Below are positions 40,082 to 48,747 of a DNA stretch of 64,000 nt, piece after piece. Each line of letters begins with the position of its first letter. Position 1 is the stretch's first letter. The stretch comes from Paracidovorax citrulli. GTDB lineage: Bacteria > Pseudomonadota > Gammaproteobacteria > Burkholderiales > Burkholderiaceae_C. The notes below the pieces were generated by a model that saw only the letters and a program-made list of their open reading frames with translations, had not been told where the DNA came from and did no database searches. The position numbers and the translations under genes were made by a program. Location of the stretch: contig NZ_FNEY01000007.1 of assembly GCF_900100305.1 (NCBI RefSeq), positions 62,001-126,000 on the forward strand, read 5' to 3'.

Positions 40082-40717
40082 TCACGGCAGGGCGACGGCC
40101 GGGTTGAGCGTGTACAGGCCGGTCAGGCGGGCCTCGGCCAGCACGGGTGCCCTGGCCAGCGCGGCGCGCACGTTGGCGCCGGTCAGCGGGCCCTCGACCT
40201 GCAGCGTGGGGGTGCCGAGCGCGTACACCGTGAAGACGTAGTGGTGCACGATGGCGTCGTTCCAGGGCGGGCAGGGACCGTCATAGCCGTAGTAGTCGCC
40301 CCGCATGTCCTGGTCGCCCGCGAACCAGCCGGTGTAGTCGTTGATGCCGTGGCGCAGGCCTTCGGGCGCGGCGGGGCCGGGCTTGCCGCGCGGCGTGACG
40401 GCGCTGGAATGGGAGCCGGCGGCGATCTCGGTGCGGTCTGCGGGAATGTCGAGCAGCAGCCAGTGGAAGAAATCCACGCGGGGCAGGCTGGCGGGCACGG
40501 TGCGGCCCTCCTGGTTCACGTCGTCGCCCTGGCTGGGCACGTCCGGGTCATGGCAGACGATGGCGAACGACTGCGTGCCGGCCGGTGCGCCGCTCCAGGC
40601 CAGGTGCGGATTGCGGTTGGCGGACAGCGCGACGTGCGCCGCCGCATCGGGCACGGCGAACGCGAATTCGCCGGGAATGGCCTGCCCGTCCTGGAAGCTG
40701 TGGCTGGTGAGTTGCAT
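40082..40717 (-). CDS. YbhB/YbcL-type PEBP-like protein
   Basis: A 211-residue Raf-kinase-inhibitor-like (phosphatidylethanolamine-binding fold) protein. Family signatures are HLAWSGAPAGTQSFAIVCHDPDVP with the DPD ligand loop, FFHWLLLDIPAD, and YGYDGPCPPWNDAIVHHYVFTVYAL. Residues around 105-150 form a longer loop than in E. coli YbhB. There is no signal peptide. Bacterial members bind small anions or ligands, but the physiological role is open. AGGAG lies about ten bases before the ATG. Confidence 0.92.
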   Translation of the reverse strand: MQLTSHSFQDGQAIPGEFAFAVPDAAAHVALSANRNPHLAWSGAPAGTQSFAIVCHDPDVPSQGDDVNQEGRTVPASLPRVDFFHWLLLDIPADRTEIAAGSHSSAVTPRGKPGPAAPEGLRHGINDYTGWFAGDQDMRGDYYGYDGPCPPWNDAIVHHYVFTVYALGTPTLQVEGPLTGANVRAALARAPVLAEARLTGLYTLNPAVALP

Positions 40718-40885
40718 GCGTGAAGGCTCCTGTGCGGTGAAGGGACCAGGAAAGAGGGAGAAAGATGTGCACGCCCCCGGCGGGCCGGAGGCATGGCTGC
40801 ATTCTAGAAACCAGTCGCGGCAGCGAACGCACCGCATCCGATCCCATCGGGCCCCGATCCCGCCCATCTGGCGGGAACTGCGGCT

Positions 40886-41767
40886 TCACGCTCTCCGATC
40901 CGGCCACAGCACCGAGGCGATGGCGGCCACCATCAGCGCCACGGCCGCCCAATCCTGCCAGTGCAGGCGTTCGCCCAGCCACAGCGCGCCGCCGAACACG
41001 CCGAGCACGGGGATGAACATCACGGACAGCGTGGAGGCCACGGGCGGCAGCGTGCGTGCCAGGTAGAACCAGGCCGGCTGCGCGAAGCCGAAGGCCAGCA
41101 CGGCGTTGTAGAGCACGGCGCCCCATACGACCGGCGTGGGCATCGCCCAGCGGTCACGCTCGAACACCACCGACAGCACGACCAGCACCGCCAGCGTCTG
41201 CACCGTCATCCAGAACGACAGCGTGAGCGTGGGCAGGGGGATGGTGCTGCGCCGCAGCAGCTGCGTGCCCAGCCCCCAGGCGGCCGCGGCCGAAAGCATC
41301 AGCAGCACGCCATACGGACGGCCGCCGAGGGCGCTCAGTTCGTGCCACAGCAGCAGGAACACGCCACCGGCCGCCGCAGCGACGCCGCACCACGCCCGGG
41401 GCGCCAGGCGTTCGCCGAAGCAGGCGGCGCCCAGCACCGCCGAGAAGATCGGCATGGTGTAGCCCAGGATGGCCGCCCGTCCGCTCGAGAGCTCGGGGAT
41501 GGCCAGGATGGCCAGCACGTACCACACCACCATGTTCGCGAGACCCAGGCCCGCGAGGGGCCACCAGTAGGCGCGCGGCACGGCGAAGGGCAGGCGCAGG
41601 GCCGCCAGCACCGCGCCGAGCAGCGGCAGCCCCAGGCCGAGCACCAGCACGCGGAAGGTCAGCGGCGGAAAGCCCGTCACGCCCAGTTTCATCACCGGCC
41701 AGTTCAGTCCCCACACCAGGGTCAGGACAACGAGCACGGCGAGCTGGCGGCAAGTGAGTACGGGCAT
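40886..41767 (-). CDS. EamA/DMT-family metabolite exporter
   Basis: A 293-residue inner-membrane protein with ten predicted helices in two EamA repeats. The first contains [22 protein letters not shown], the second [41 protein letters not shown] is the end signature common in RhaT/YdcZ-like exporters. The substrate is unknown. The gene diverges from pyrF with 91 bases between starts. Confidence 0.9.
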   Translation of the reverse strand: MPVLTCRQLAVLVVLTLVWGLNWPVMKLGVTGFPPLTFRVLVLGLGLPLLGAVLAALRLPFAVPRAYWWPLAGLGLANMVVWYVLAILAIPELSSGRAAILGYTMPIFSAVLGAACFGERLAPRAWCGVAAAAGGVFLLLWHELSALGGRPYGVLLMLSAAAAWGLGTQLLRRSTIPLPTLTLSFWMTVQTLAVLVVLSVVFERDRWAMPTPVVWGAVLYNAVLAFGFAQPAWFYLARTLPPVASTLSVMFIPVLGVFGGALWLGERLHWQDWAAVALMVAAIASVLWPDRRA

Positions 41768-41845
41768 GGATGCGGATCGTATCGGGGAGGCGCAACCCGC
41801 GCAGTCGTGCGCGGCACCCGGCCCGGGGGCGCAGGGGGCGCCTTC

Positions 41846-41851
41846 TACAAT
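41846..41851 (+). promoter_or_regulatory. -10 element TACAAT of pyrF
   Basis: TACAATCCCGGCC precedes the pyrF ATG directly, with seven bases between the -10 box and the start codon. The layout is nearly identical to purB, another nucleotide-synthesis gene, and predicts a leaderless transcript. Confidence 0.6.
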
Positions 41852-41858
41852 CCCGGCC

Positions 41859-42683
41859 ATGACCTTCATCGACATGCTGCGCGGCGCCACCGCGCGCAAC
41901 GACTCCCTGCTCTGCGTGGGCCTGGACCCCGAGCCATCGCGCTTTCCCGCCGGCCTGCGCGGCGATGCCGGCCGCATCTACGACTTCTGTGCGGCGATCG
42001 TCGATGCCACGGCCGACCTGGCCTGCGCATTCAAGCCGCAGATCGCGTATTTCGCCGCCCACCGCGCGGAAGAGCAGCTCGAGCGCCTCATGCGGCACAT
42101 GCGCGCCACCGCTCCGCACGTGCCCGTGATCCTGGACGCCAAGCGCGGCGACATCGGCTCCACGGCCCAGCAGTACGCGATCGAGGCCTTCGAGCGCTAC
42201 GGCGCCGACGCGGTGACGCTCTCGCCCTTCATGGGCTTCGACTCGATCGAGCCTTACCTGGCCTACCACGGCAAGGGCGCCTTCCTGCTGTGCCGCACGT
42301 CCAACCCGGGCGGCGACGACCTGCAGAGCCAGCGCCTGGCGAGCGTGGACGGCCAGCCGCTGCTGTTCGAACACATCGCGCGGCAGGCCCAGGGGCCCTG
42401 GAACCGCAACGGCCAGCTGGGCCTCGTGGTGGGCGCCACCTACCCGGCCGAGATCGAGCGCGTGCGCGCCCTCGCCCCGACGCTGCCGCTGCTCATCCCG
42501 GGCGTGGGCGCCCAGGGCGGCGATGCGGCCGCCACGGTGCGCGCCGGGCTGCGGCCGGACGGCCCGATCGTCGTGAACTCCTCGCGCGCCATCCTGTATG
42601 CGAGCGCGGACGAAGGCTTCGCCGCTGCGGCACGGCAGGCGGCGCAGGCCACGCGCGATGCGTTGAACGCAGCACGGGGCTGA
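41859..42683 (+). CDS. pyrF: Orotidine 5'-phosphate decarboxylase (type 2)
   Basis: A 274-residue TIM-barrel enzyme completing UMP synthesis. The catalytic Asp/Lys array is in [32 protein letters not shown] at the N terminus, [15 protein letters not shown] and [14 protein letters not shown] (phosphate loop) identify the long type 2 PyrF. There is no visible ribosome site, consistent with leaderless translation. Confidence 0.97.
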   Translation: MTFIDMLRGATARNDSLLCVGLDPEPSRFPAGLRGDAGRIYDFCAAIVDATADLACAFKPQIAYFAAHRAEEQLERLMRHMRATAPHVPVILDAKRGDIGSTAQQYAIEAFERYGADAVTLSPFMGFDSIEPYLAYHGKGAFLLCRTSNPGGDDLQSQRLASVDGQPLLFEHIARQAQGPWNRNGQLGLVVGATYPAEIERVRALAPTLPLLIPGVGAQGGDAAATVRAGLRPDGPIVVNSSRAILYASADEGFAAAARQAAQATRDALNAARG

Positions 42684-42799
42684 ACGCAGCCGGGTGACGG
42701 CTGGCGCTGCCGGCATGCCCGCCCCGGAGCGCCTCGGGCGACTCCGCGGCGGCCGGACGCGGCACCCGCAGCGCTGGAGAACTCCAACATCTTTTCAAC

Positions 42800-43849
42800 A
42801 TGGCAACTGCACGCGAGGGAATGAGGAACATCAAGTCCCTGCAGATACTCAGGGCCCTCGCGGCGACAAGCGTTGTGTACTTCCACATCAAGGCCGAGCC
42901 GGTTTTCGGTTCCTTTGGTGTGGATATCTTCTTCGTCCTCAGCGGCTTTCTGATGGCGATGATCATGGCGACCGGGGAACCCGCCACGAGGTTCGCGGTC
43001 AGCAGGGTATCGAGAATCGTCCCGCTCTATTGGATATTGACGACAAGCGTTCTGCTGCTTGCCGCCCTGAAACCGGAATTGCTCAATTCCACCACGGCGA
43101 ACCTCGGAAACTACGCCAGGTCACTGCTGTTCATCCCCTATTTCAAGGAAAACGGCGCCCTGCATCCCATGCTGGCCGTCGGCTGGACGCTCAATTACGA
43201 GATGTTCTTCTACCTCTGCGCATGGCTGGTGCTTTTGGCCAGGGCCAAGGCCCGGCACGTCCAGATGATTTCGGTAGCTTTTCTCATAACGGCCGCCTAT
43301 TTGGCGGGCAAATACGCTTCGGGGACGGTGGCCGCAGAGTTTTTCGGGACCTCGTTGGTTTTTGAATTCATCCTTGGAATGCTCGCCCATGCGGCATACA
43401 GGAAAAACATACTGGCAAGGTTCAGAAAATCCCATCTGTTTCTGGCGGCTGCAGCCTCATACATGGCGATGGCGTGTCTCGAAATCCGGGAAGTGGACGT
43501 CCCGCGGGTTCTCCTGTTTGGGGTGCCATCGACCCTCCTCGTGATGTGCTTCATCGGCTGCGAGGAAACCCGCTTCGTGCAGGAGAGCAAACTGTCGGGA
43601 GTCCTCGTCTCGATCGGCGACGCCAGCTACGCGACTTACCTGAGCCACTACTATGTCGTGGAGGGGGTGAGGAAAATTGCCCATCAGAAAATGGACCTCA
43701 TCGATCCCTACACGCCTTTCGGCATAGCGGTCATCCTGGGACTGGCGCTGGGTTGCGGCAGCATGATGTATGTCTTCGTGGACAGGCCATTGAGCAGGTA
43801 TTTCAAGCGCAAGCTGCTTCACGCCGGTACGGCGGTGCAGCCGCATTGA
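42800..43849 (+). CDS. Acyltransferase-3 family membrane protein (OafA/YrhL-like)
   Basis: A 349-residue integral membrane acyltransferase with about ten helices. SLQILRALAATSVVYFHIKAE contains the catalytic-type histidine and RAxA motif of the family; FGSFGVDIFFVLSGFLM and the end DRPLSRYFKR are typical. Such proteins O-acetylate surface polysaccharide, peptidoglycan or small molecules. The short length and lack of an SGNH domain favour a sugar acetyltransferase. The gene is less GC-rich than its neighbours and has no partner genes nearby, suggesting acquisition. A second ATG at 42821 is possible; neither start has a good ribosome site. Confidence 0.85.
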   Translation: MATAREGMRNIKSLQILRALAATSVVYFHIKAEPVFGSFGVDIFFVLSGFLMAMIMATGEPATRFAVSRVSRIVPLYWILTTSVLLLAALKPELLNSTTANLGNYARSLLFIPYFKENGALHPMLAVGWTLNYEMFFYLCAWLVLLARAKARHVQMISVAFLITAAYLAGKYASGTVAAEFFGTSLVFEFILGMLAHAAYRKNILARFRKSHLFLAAAASYMAMACLEIREVDVPRVLLFGVPSTLLVMCFIGCEETRFVQESKLSGVLVSIGDASYATYLSHYYVVEGVRKIAHQKMDLIDPYTPFGIAVILGLALGCGSMMYVFVDRPLSRYFKRKLLHAGTAVQPH

Positions 43850-43926
43850 GCTGCCCGTGCCGGCCATCCAGGGCCGCGGGGCCAGAAGGCCCCAGGCCGA
43901 CACACTCAACAGCGGTAGCACCTGTC

Positions 43927-44871
43927 ATGCAGCTCAAATGGATGGAAGACTTCATCGCGCTGGCCCAGGAACGCAGTTTCACCCGCGCAGCCGAACTGCG
44001 GCACGTCACGCATCCCGCATTCGGGCGGCGCATCCGGGCACTGGAGGCCTGGGCCGGCACGGCCCTGGTGGAGCGCGGCGGTGCGCAGGAGCAGGACGCC
44101 GGCCATCCCCGTGGCCGCGGCGGTGCGGGCGGCCCGGTGCGGCTGACGGCGGCGGGAACGGCCTTTCTCGCGACGGCGGAGCAGCTCGCGCGCGAGCTCT
44201 CCCAATCGCAGGGGGAGCTGCGCGCCATCGCCGGCCGGCAGGCGCGCTCGGTCACCATCGCCACGGGCCGCACGCTGGCGCGCACGGCGCTGGCGGACGC
44301 CCTCCCGCGGCTGCGGGCGGTCCTGCAGTCCGCAGAGCTGCGGGTAGTGACCAACGGGCTGGCGCAGACGGTGGAGATGCTGGAGCGCGGCGAGGCGGAC
44401 TTCTGGCTGGGCTACCACCATGCCGCGCTCGAAGTGCGGCTGGACGGGCGCTCCTACGCCCACGCCACGCTCGCGTCCGACCGGCTCGTGCCCGTGTCGC
44501 GCGCGGATTCCCAGGGCCTGCCGCGGCATGCACTGGCTTCGTCCGGCTCCGCGGTGCCTTACCTCGCCTACGCCGACACGCTGGCGCTCGGCCGGCTGGT
44601 GGAAGACCTGCTGGCGCGGCACCCGCTGGCGCCCCGGCTGCGCCGCATCATCGAATGCGACTCGGCCGACGCGCAATACGAGTACGTGCACCGCGGACTG
44701 GGCGTTGCCTGGCTGCCCTGGTCCATGGTGCGGGCCGACTGCCAGGCCGGACGGCTGGCTGCGGCCGGTGAACGCCGCCTGGAACTGCGTTTCGACGTTC
44801 GGCTGGTCCGGCCCAAGCGCCGGCTCACCGATGCCGCCGAGGCGGCATGGCAGGCTTTCGTGCGCGCCTGA
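43927..44871 (+). CDS. LysR-family regulator with a linker insert
   Basis: A 314-residue LysR regulator. The winged helix-turn-helix (residues 1-60) reads MQLKWMEDFIALAQERSFTRAAE with LRHVTHPAFGRRIRALE. After ALVERG, where the wing normally continues directly to VRLTAAG, there is an extra segment of about 18 residues rich in Gly, Gln and Arg (GGAQEQDAGHPRGRGGAGG). The inducer-binding domain follows from about residue 95. The Bug receptor and aspartoacylase-like genes lie downstream in the same direction after 128 bases and are the most likely targets. Confidence 0.9.
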   Translation: MQLKWMEDFIALAQERSFTRAAELRHVTHPAFGRRIRALEAWAGTALVERGGAQEQDAGHPRGRGGAGGPVRLTAAGTAFLATAEQLARELSQSQGELRAIAGRQARSVTIATGRTLARTALADALPRLRAVLQSAELRVVTNGLAQTVEMLERGEADFWLGYHHAALEVRLDGRSYAHATLASDRLVPVSRADSQGLPRHALASSGSAVPYLAYADTLALGRLVEDLLARHPLAPRLRRIIECDSADAQYEYVHRGLGVAWLPWSMVRADCQAGRLAAAGERRLELRFDVRLVRPKRRLTDAAEAAWQAFVRA

Positions 44872-44999
44872 CTGCCGGGCTGCACCCGCCGGTGGTGCCG
44901 GATCGGCACGGCTTCGTGCCCATTTGGCACCGTCTGCCTGCACGCGGGTCCGACAATCGTGCCCACCCCCTGCGTCCACTCCCCCACGGAGACCGTCCC

Positions 45000-46031
45000 A
45001 TGTCCTCTTTTCGCACTTTCCGGGCCAGTGGCTCCGGCCGCGGCAGGCCCCACGCGGCCCGCCGCGCCCTGGCCCTGATCGCTCCACTGGCACTGGCCTG
45101 CGCCATGGCCGGACCCCAGTCCGCCCTTGCGCAGGACGCCTGGCCCGCGCGGCCGATCACCCTGGTCGTGGGCTACCCGCCCGGCGGCAGCACCGACCTG
45201 ACGGCCCGCACCCTGGGGCCGGAACTCTCCGCGCGCCTGGGCGTGCCGGTCGTGATCGAGAACCTCGGCGGGGCCGGGGGCGCGATCGGCGCGCAGAAAG
45301 TGGCCAGCAGTGCGCCCGACGGCTACACGTTGCTGCTGGGCGCGAGCAACGAGATCGCCATCAACCGGCTCGTCACGAAGAAGGTCAAGTACGACGTCAA
45401 GGATTTCACCGCGCTGGCGCTGGTGGCCTCGCAGCCCCTGGTGCTGGTGGCGTCCGCCGGCTCGGGCGTGAAGAACGCCGCCGATTTCGTGCAGCGCGTG
45501 CGCTCGCAGCCGGGCAGGACAAGCTACGGCAGTTCGGGCGTGGGCACCTCGCTGCACCTGGCCGGCGAGATGGTCAAGGAGCAGGGCCAGCTCTTCATGA
45601 CGCACATTCCTTACCGCGGCGTGGCGCCGCTCACCAGCGACCTGCTGGGCAACAACATCGAGTTCGGCGTCTTCGTGCTCTCCAGCGCCCTGCCCCAGAT
45701 CCGCAGCGGCAAGATGGTGGCGCTGGGCACGACGGAAGCGCGCCGCTCGGCCATCACGCCCGACATTCCTGCGCTCTCCGAGGTGCCGCAGTTCAAGAAC
45801 GTGGACATCAACGTGTGGTTCGCGCTCATGGGCCCGGCCCACCTGCCGCGCCCGGTGGCCGACAAGCTGCGCAAGGCCACCCTGGAGGCGCTGCAATCGG
45901 CGGATTTCCGCAAGAAGATGGAAGCCAGCGGATCGGTCGTGGCTTCCCCGTCGGTCGATCCCGACGCGTTCGTCGCGGCCGAAGTGGCCAAGTACCGCAA
46001 GATTGTCCAATTCGCGAAGATCGAGGAATGA
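45000..46031 (+). CDS. Tripartite tricarboxylate transporter substrate-binding protein (Bug family)
   Basis: A 343-residue periplasmic solute receptor. A long signal peptide spans about residues 20-45 (ALALIAPLALACAMAGPQSALAQ). The family start WPARPITLVVGYPPGGSTDLTAR and the ligand-contact block GGAGGAIGAQKVASSAPDGYTLLLG follow. Bug proteins are hugely expanded in Comamonadaceae and bind carboxylates or amino-acid derivatives. No tctAB membrane genes are nearby, which is normal for orphan receptors. The overlapping ATGA with the next gene suggests that both handle the same N-acyl amino-acid-like compound. Confidence 0.94.
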   Translation: MSSFRTFRASGSGRGRPHAARRALALIAPLALACAMAGPQSALAQDAWPARPITLVVGYPPGGSTDLTARTLGPELSARLGVPVVIENLGGAGGAIGAQKVASSAPDGYTLLLGASNEIAINRLVTKKVKYDVKDFTALALVASQPLVLVASAGSGVKNAADFVQRVRSQPGRTSYGSSGVGTSLHLAGEMVKEQGQLFMTHIPYRGVAPLTSDLLGNNIEFGVFVLSSALPQIRSGKMVALGTTEARRSAITPDIPALSEVPQFKNVDINVWFALMGPAHLPRPVADKLRKATLEALQSADFRKKMEASGSVVASPSVDPDAFVAAEVAKYRKIVQFAKIEE

Positions 46032-47032
46032 TGCAGCACGCCACCGACACCACCGCCGCGCCGCTGCGCTTCGATCTCCCCAGGCCCGACCTCGGGGCCT
46101 GGCGGGCCGGCAACACCGGCACCGAAGGCGTCTGGCGCTTCGATTCCGGCCGGCCCGGACCGGACGTGCTGATCACCGCGCTCGTGCACGGCAACGAGCT
46201 GTGCGGCGCCTGGGCGCTGTGCGACCTGCTGGAGGCCGGCATCCGCCCCGAAGCAGGCCGGCTCACCCTGGCCTTCTGCAACCTGGCGGCTTTCGACCGC
46301 TTCGATCCGCAGGACCACGACGCATCGCGCTTCGTGGAAGAGGACATGAACCGCCAGTGGAGCGACGACCGCCTGGATGCCGCGGACACGCGGGAGCGCC
46401 GCCGCGCCGCTGCGCTGCGCCCGTTCGTGCGCGAGGCCGGCTGGCTGCTCGACCTGCACTCCATGCACGAGCCCGGCGCACCGCTGCTGCTGACCGGCCC
46501 GCATGCGCGCAACCAGGCGCTGGCGCGGCGCATGGGCGCGCCAGAGTACGTGGTGGCCGATGCCGGCCACCAGGACGGTGTGCGCATGCGCGACTACGGC
46601 CGCTTCGGCCGGCCGGATGCCGATGAGGCGGGCCCCGACGGCACGCGCTCGCTGCTCGTCGAATGCGGCTTCCACGGCGACCCGGCGAGCCGCGCCGTGG
46701 CACGCGACCAGTGCGTGCGGTTCCTGGAGACGGCGGGCTCGCTGGACGCGGCCACGCTGGCGCGGGCCCTGCCCGGCTGGCGTCAACCCGATGCACCGCG
46801 ACAGTGGGCGCTGGAAGTGACCGGCCCGGTCGTGGCGCGCAGCAGCGGCTTTCGCTTCACGCGGCCCGTGGCGGCCCTGGACGTCATTCCCCGGGCCGGC
46901 ACGGTGATCGGCGACAACGACGGCGAGCTCGTCGCCACGCCCTACGACGATTGCGTGCTGGTGATGCCCTCCACGCGCCAGGCCCGCGCGGGCGTGACCG
47001 TCGTGCGCTTCGCGCGGCGGAGGCCGCTGTAG
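46028..47032 (+). CDS. Succinylglutamate desuccinylase/aspartoacylase family zinc hydrolase
   Basis: A 334-residue M14-like deacylase. The zinc site is visible as ALVHGNELCGAW (His and Glu ligands) and WLLDLHSMHEP (His ligand); SLLVECGFHGD supplies the catalytic glutamate. The family removes acyl groups from N-acyl amino acids such as N-acetylaspartate or N-succinylglutamate. Translation is coupled to the Bug receptor (ATGATG overlapping TGA). The pair may therefore take up and hydrolyse an N-acylated amino acid; this is inference from gene order. Confidence 0.88.
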   Translation: MMQHATDTTAAPLRFDLPRPDLGAWRAGNTGTEGVWRFDSGRPGPDVLITALVHGNELCGAWALCDLLEAGIRPEAGRLTLAFCNLAAFDRFDPQDHDASRFVEEDMNRQWSDDRLDAADTRERRRAAALRPFVREAGWLLDLHSMHEPGAPLLLTGPHARNQALARRMGAPEYVVADAGHQDGVRMRDYGRFGRPDADEAGPDGTRSLLVECGFHGDPASRAVARDQCVRFLETAGSLDAATLARALPGWRQPDAPRQWALEVTGPVVARSSGFRFTRPVAALDVIPRAGTVIGDNDGELVATPYDDCVLVMPSTRQARAGVTVVRFARRRPL

Positions 47033-47047
47033 TCCCGCCGCCGTCCC

Positions 47048-47383
47048 TCAGTGGCCGGCCGTGCTGGAGAACAGGTTGATCACCAGCACGCCCGCCAGGA
47101 TCAATCCCATGCCGGCCAGCGCGGGGCCGTCCAGCCGCTGGCCATAGACCAGCCAGCCGACGGTCGAGACGAGCACGATGCCCACGCCGGACCAGATGGC
47201 ATAGGCGATGCCCGTGGGAATCGCCTGCAGGGTGAGCGACAGGAAATAGAACGACACGCCGTAGCCGGCCACGGTGACCAGGCTCGGCACGGGCCGGGAG
47301 AAGCCGTCGGACGCCTTGAGGAACGAAGTCGCCAGGACCTCGGCGCCGATCGCTATCGCGAGGTAGAGGTGGTGGATGCCCAT
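47048..47383 (-). CDS. Small multidrug resistance (EmrE-like) exporter
   Basis: A 111-residue four-helix protein. The essential membrane glutamate lies in LAIAIGAEVLATSFLKAS, and GYGVSFYFLSLTLQAIPTGIAYAIWSGVGIV is the family signature split over helices 2 and 3. Proteins of this size act as antiparallel dimers exporting cationic compounds or polyamines. It converges on the aspartoacylase-like gene with 15 bases between stop codons. Confidence 0.94.
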   Translation of the reverse strand: MGIHHLYLAIAIGAEVLATSFLKASDGFSRPVPSLVTVAGYGVSFYFLSLTLQAIPTGIAYAIWSGVGIVLVSTVGWLVYGQRLDGPALAGMGLILAGVLVINLFSSTAGH

Positions 47384-47433
47384 GGCACCGATTGGACCAC
47401 CGACTCGCGAAGGTGGCATGCATGGGCTTGTGC

Positions 47434-48537
47434 CTATCGCCGCCGTGCGGCGGCCCAGCGCGGCCCCAGCACCACGCAGGCCAGCGCGGCCACCACCGCC
47501 GCGATGCCGGCCCACTGCCACGGCGAGACGGTTTCACCCAGCACCAGCATGCCGGCGGACAGGCCCACGACCGGCACGGCGAGGCTGAACGGGGCCACGC
47601 GGTTGGCGGGGTAGCGCGTCAGCAGCCCGGTCCAGAGGCCGTAGCCCAGGATGGTGGCGGCCCAGCCGAGGTAGGCGACCGAGCCCCAGGCCAGCAAGGG
47701 CAGCGCGGCCCACGCATCGGCCTGCATCCAGCGCGGCGCGTCGGCATCGAAGGCGGCGGACAGCGCCATGAAAGGCAGGATGGGCACGAGGCTGCTCCAG
47801 GCCACGAAGGCCAGGGGCCGGTAGCCCGGCGATTCCTGCTGCGCCCTGCGCGCCACGATGTTCGATGCGGCCCAGGAGGCGGCGCCGCAGAGCGCGAGCC
47901 CCACGCCTGCCAGGGTCACGTCGTCCGAGACCGCGCCGGGCGTGACGAAATGCATGCCGAAACAGACCAGGCCCAGCGCGGCCAGGGCCAGCCCGACGAG
48001 CAGCGGCCGGCCCGGCCGCTCGTGCAGCAGCAGGAAGGCCCAGAACGCGGTGAAGAAGACCTGGGTCTGCAGCAGCACGCTCGCCAGCGCCGCGGTGAGT
48101 CCCACGCGCAAGGCCAGGAACACCATGCCGAACTGCCCCACGCCCTGGAAGAGCCCGTAGAGCACCACCCAGCGCCAGCGCACGGCGGGCGGGCGCAGGA
48201 AGAACACCAGCGGCAGGGCCGCGAAGACGTATCGCATGGCACCCAGCTGGAACGGGGAGAAGGAGCGCAGCCCCCACTTCATGGCGACGAAGTTGACGCC
48301 CCAGAGGACGACGACCGCGAGCGCTGCCAGCAGATCCCGCGGCGCCAGGGGCGCTGCCTGCGGTCCGGCGCTCAACGACAGCTCCCGGCACCCCGGGCGG
48401 CCCGGCGCCCCTGGGGCATGGCACGGGAGCGCGCCGGATGCGGCGGGACGGGAGAAGGCGATGGCAGGAAAAAGAGCATGGCAGGAGGGGAAGAACGGGA
48501 CGGAGGGGGCGCACGGCCCCGCGCTGGGCACGGGCAT
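47434..48537 (-). CDS. EamA/DMT-family exporter (YedA-like)
   Basis: A ten-helix drug/metabolite transporter with two EamA repeats (VVVLWGVNFVAMKWGLRSFSP and ALCGAASWAASNIVARRAQ). The only ATG upstream of the first helix is at 48537, which adds some 54 low-complexity residues before PRDLLAALAVV. A TTG at 48375 would give a normal N terminus (SAGPQAAPLAPRDLL) and is a realistic alternative. An amino-acid or metabolite exporter is likely. It is separated from the SMR gene by 50 bases on the same strand. Confidence 0.87.
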   Translation of the reverse strand: MPVPSAGPCAPSVPFFPSCHALFPAIAFSRPAASGALPCHAPGAPGRPGCRELSLSAGPQAAPLAPRDLLAALAVVVLWGVNFVAMKWGLRSFSPFQLGAMRYVFAALPLVFFLRPPAVRWRWVVLYGLFQGVGQFGMVFLALRVGLTAALASVLLQTQVFFTAFWAFLLLHERPGRPLLVGLALAALGLVCFGMHFVTPGAVSDDVTLAGVGLALCGAASWAASNIVARRAQQESPGYRPLAFVAWSSLVPILPFMALSAAFDADAPRWMQADAWAALPLLAWGSVAYLGWAATILGYGLWTGLLTRYPANRVAPFSLAVPVVGLSAGMLVLGETVSPWQWAGIAAVVAALACVVLGPRWAAARRR

Positions 48538-48747
48538 CGTGGAAGGTGCGCGGCTGTCGCGCCGCAGGCCATCGACGCAGGGATTATGAAGACGCGGCGA
48601 ACTTGATGCCCGTCAATTTTTCCGCTTGTCGGCACACCATTTACACGAGGAGTGTCTGACAATTGCTTACGCACGGTGGCGAAATGCCGGCAACCGCGCT
48701 GAGGGAGGCCGCCGCGCAAGCCCTTTCATCAACAGACCGCCAAAACC

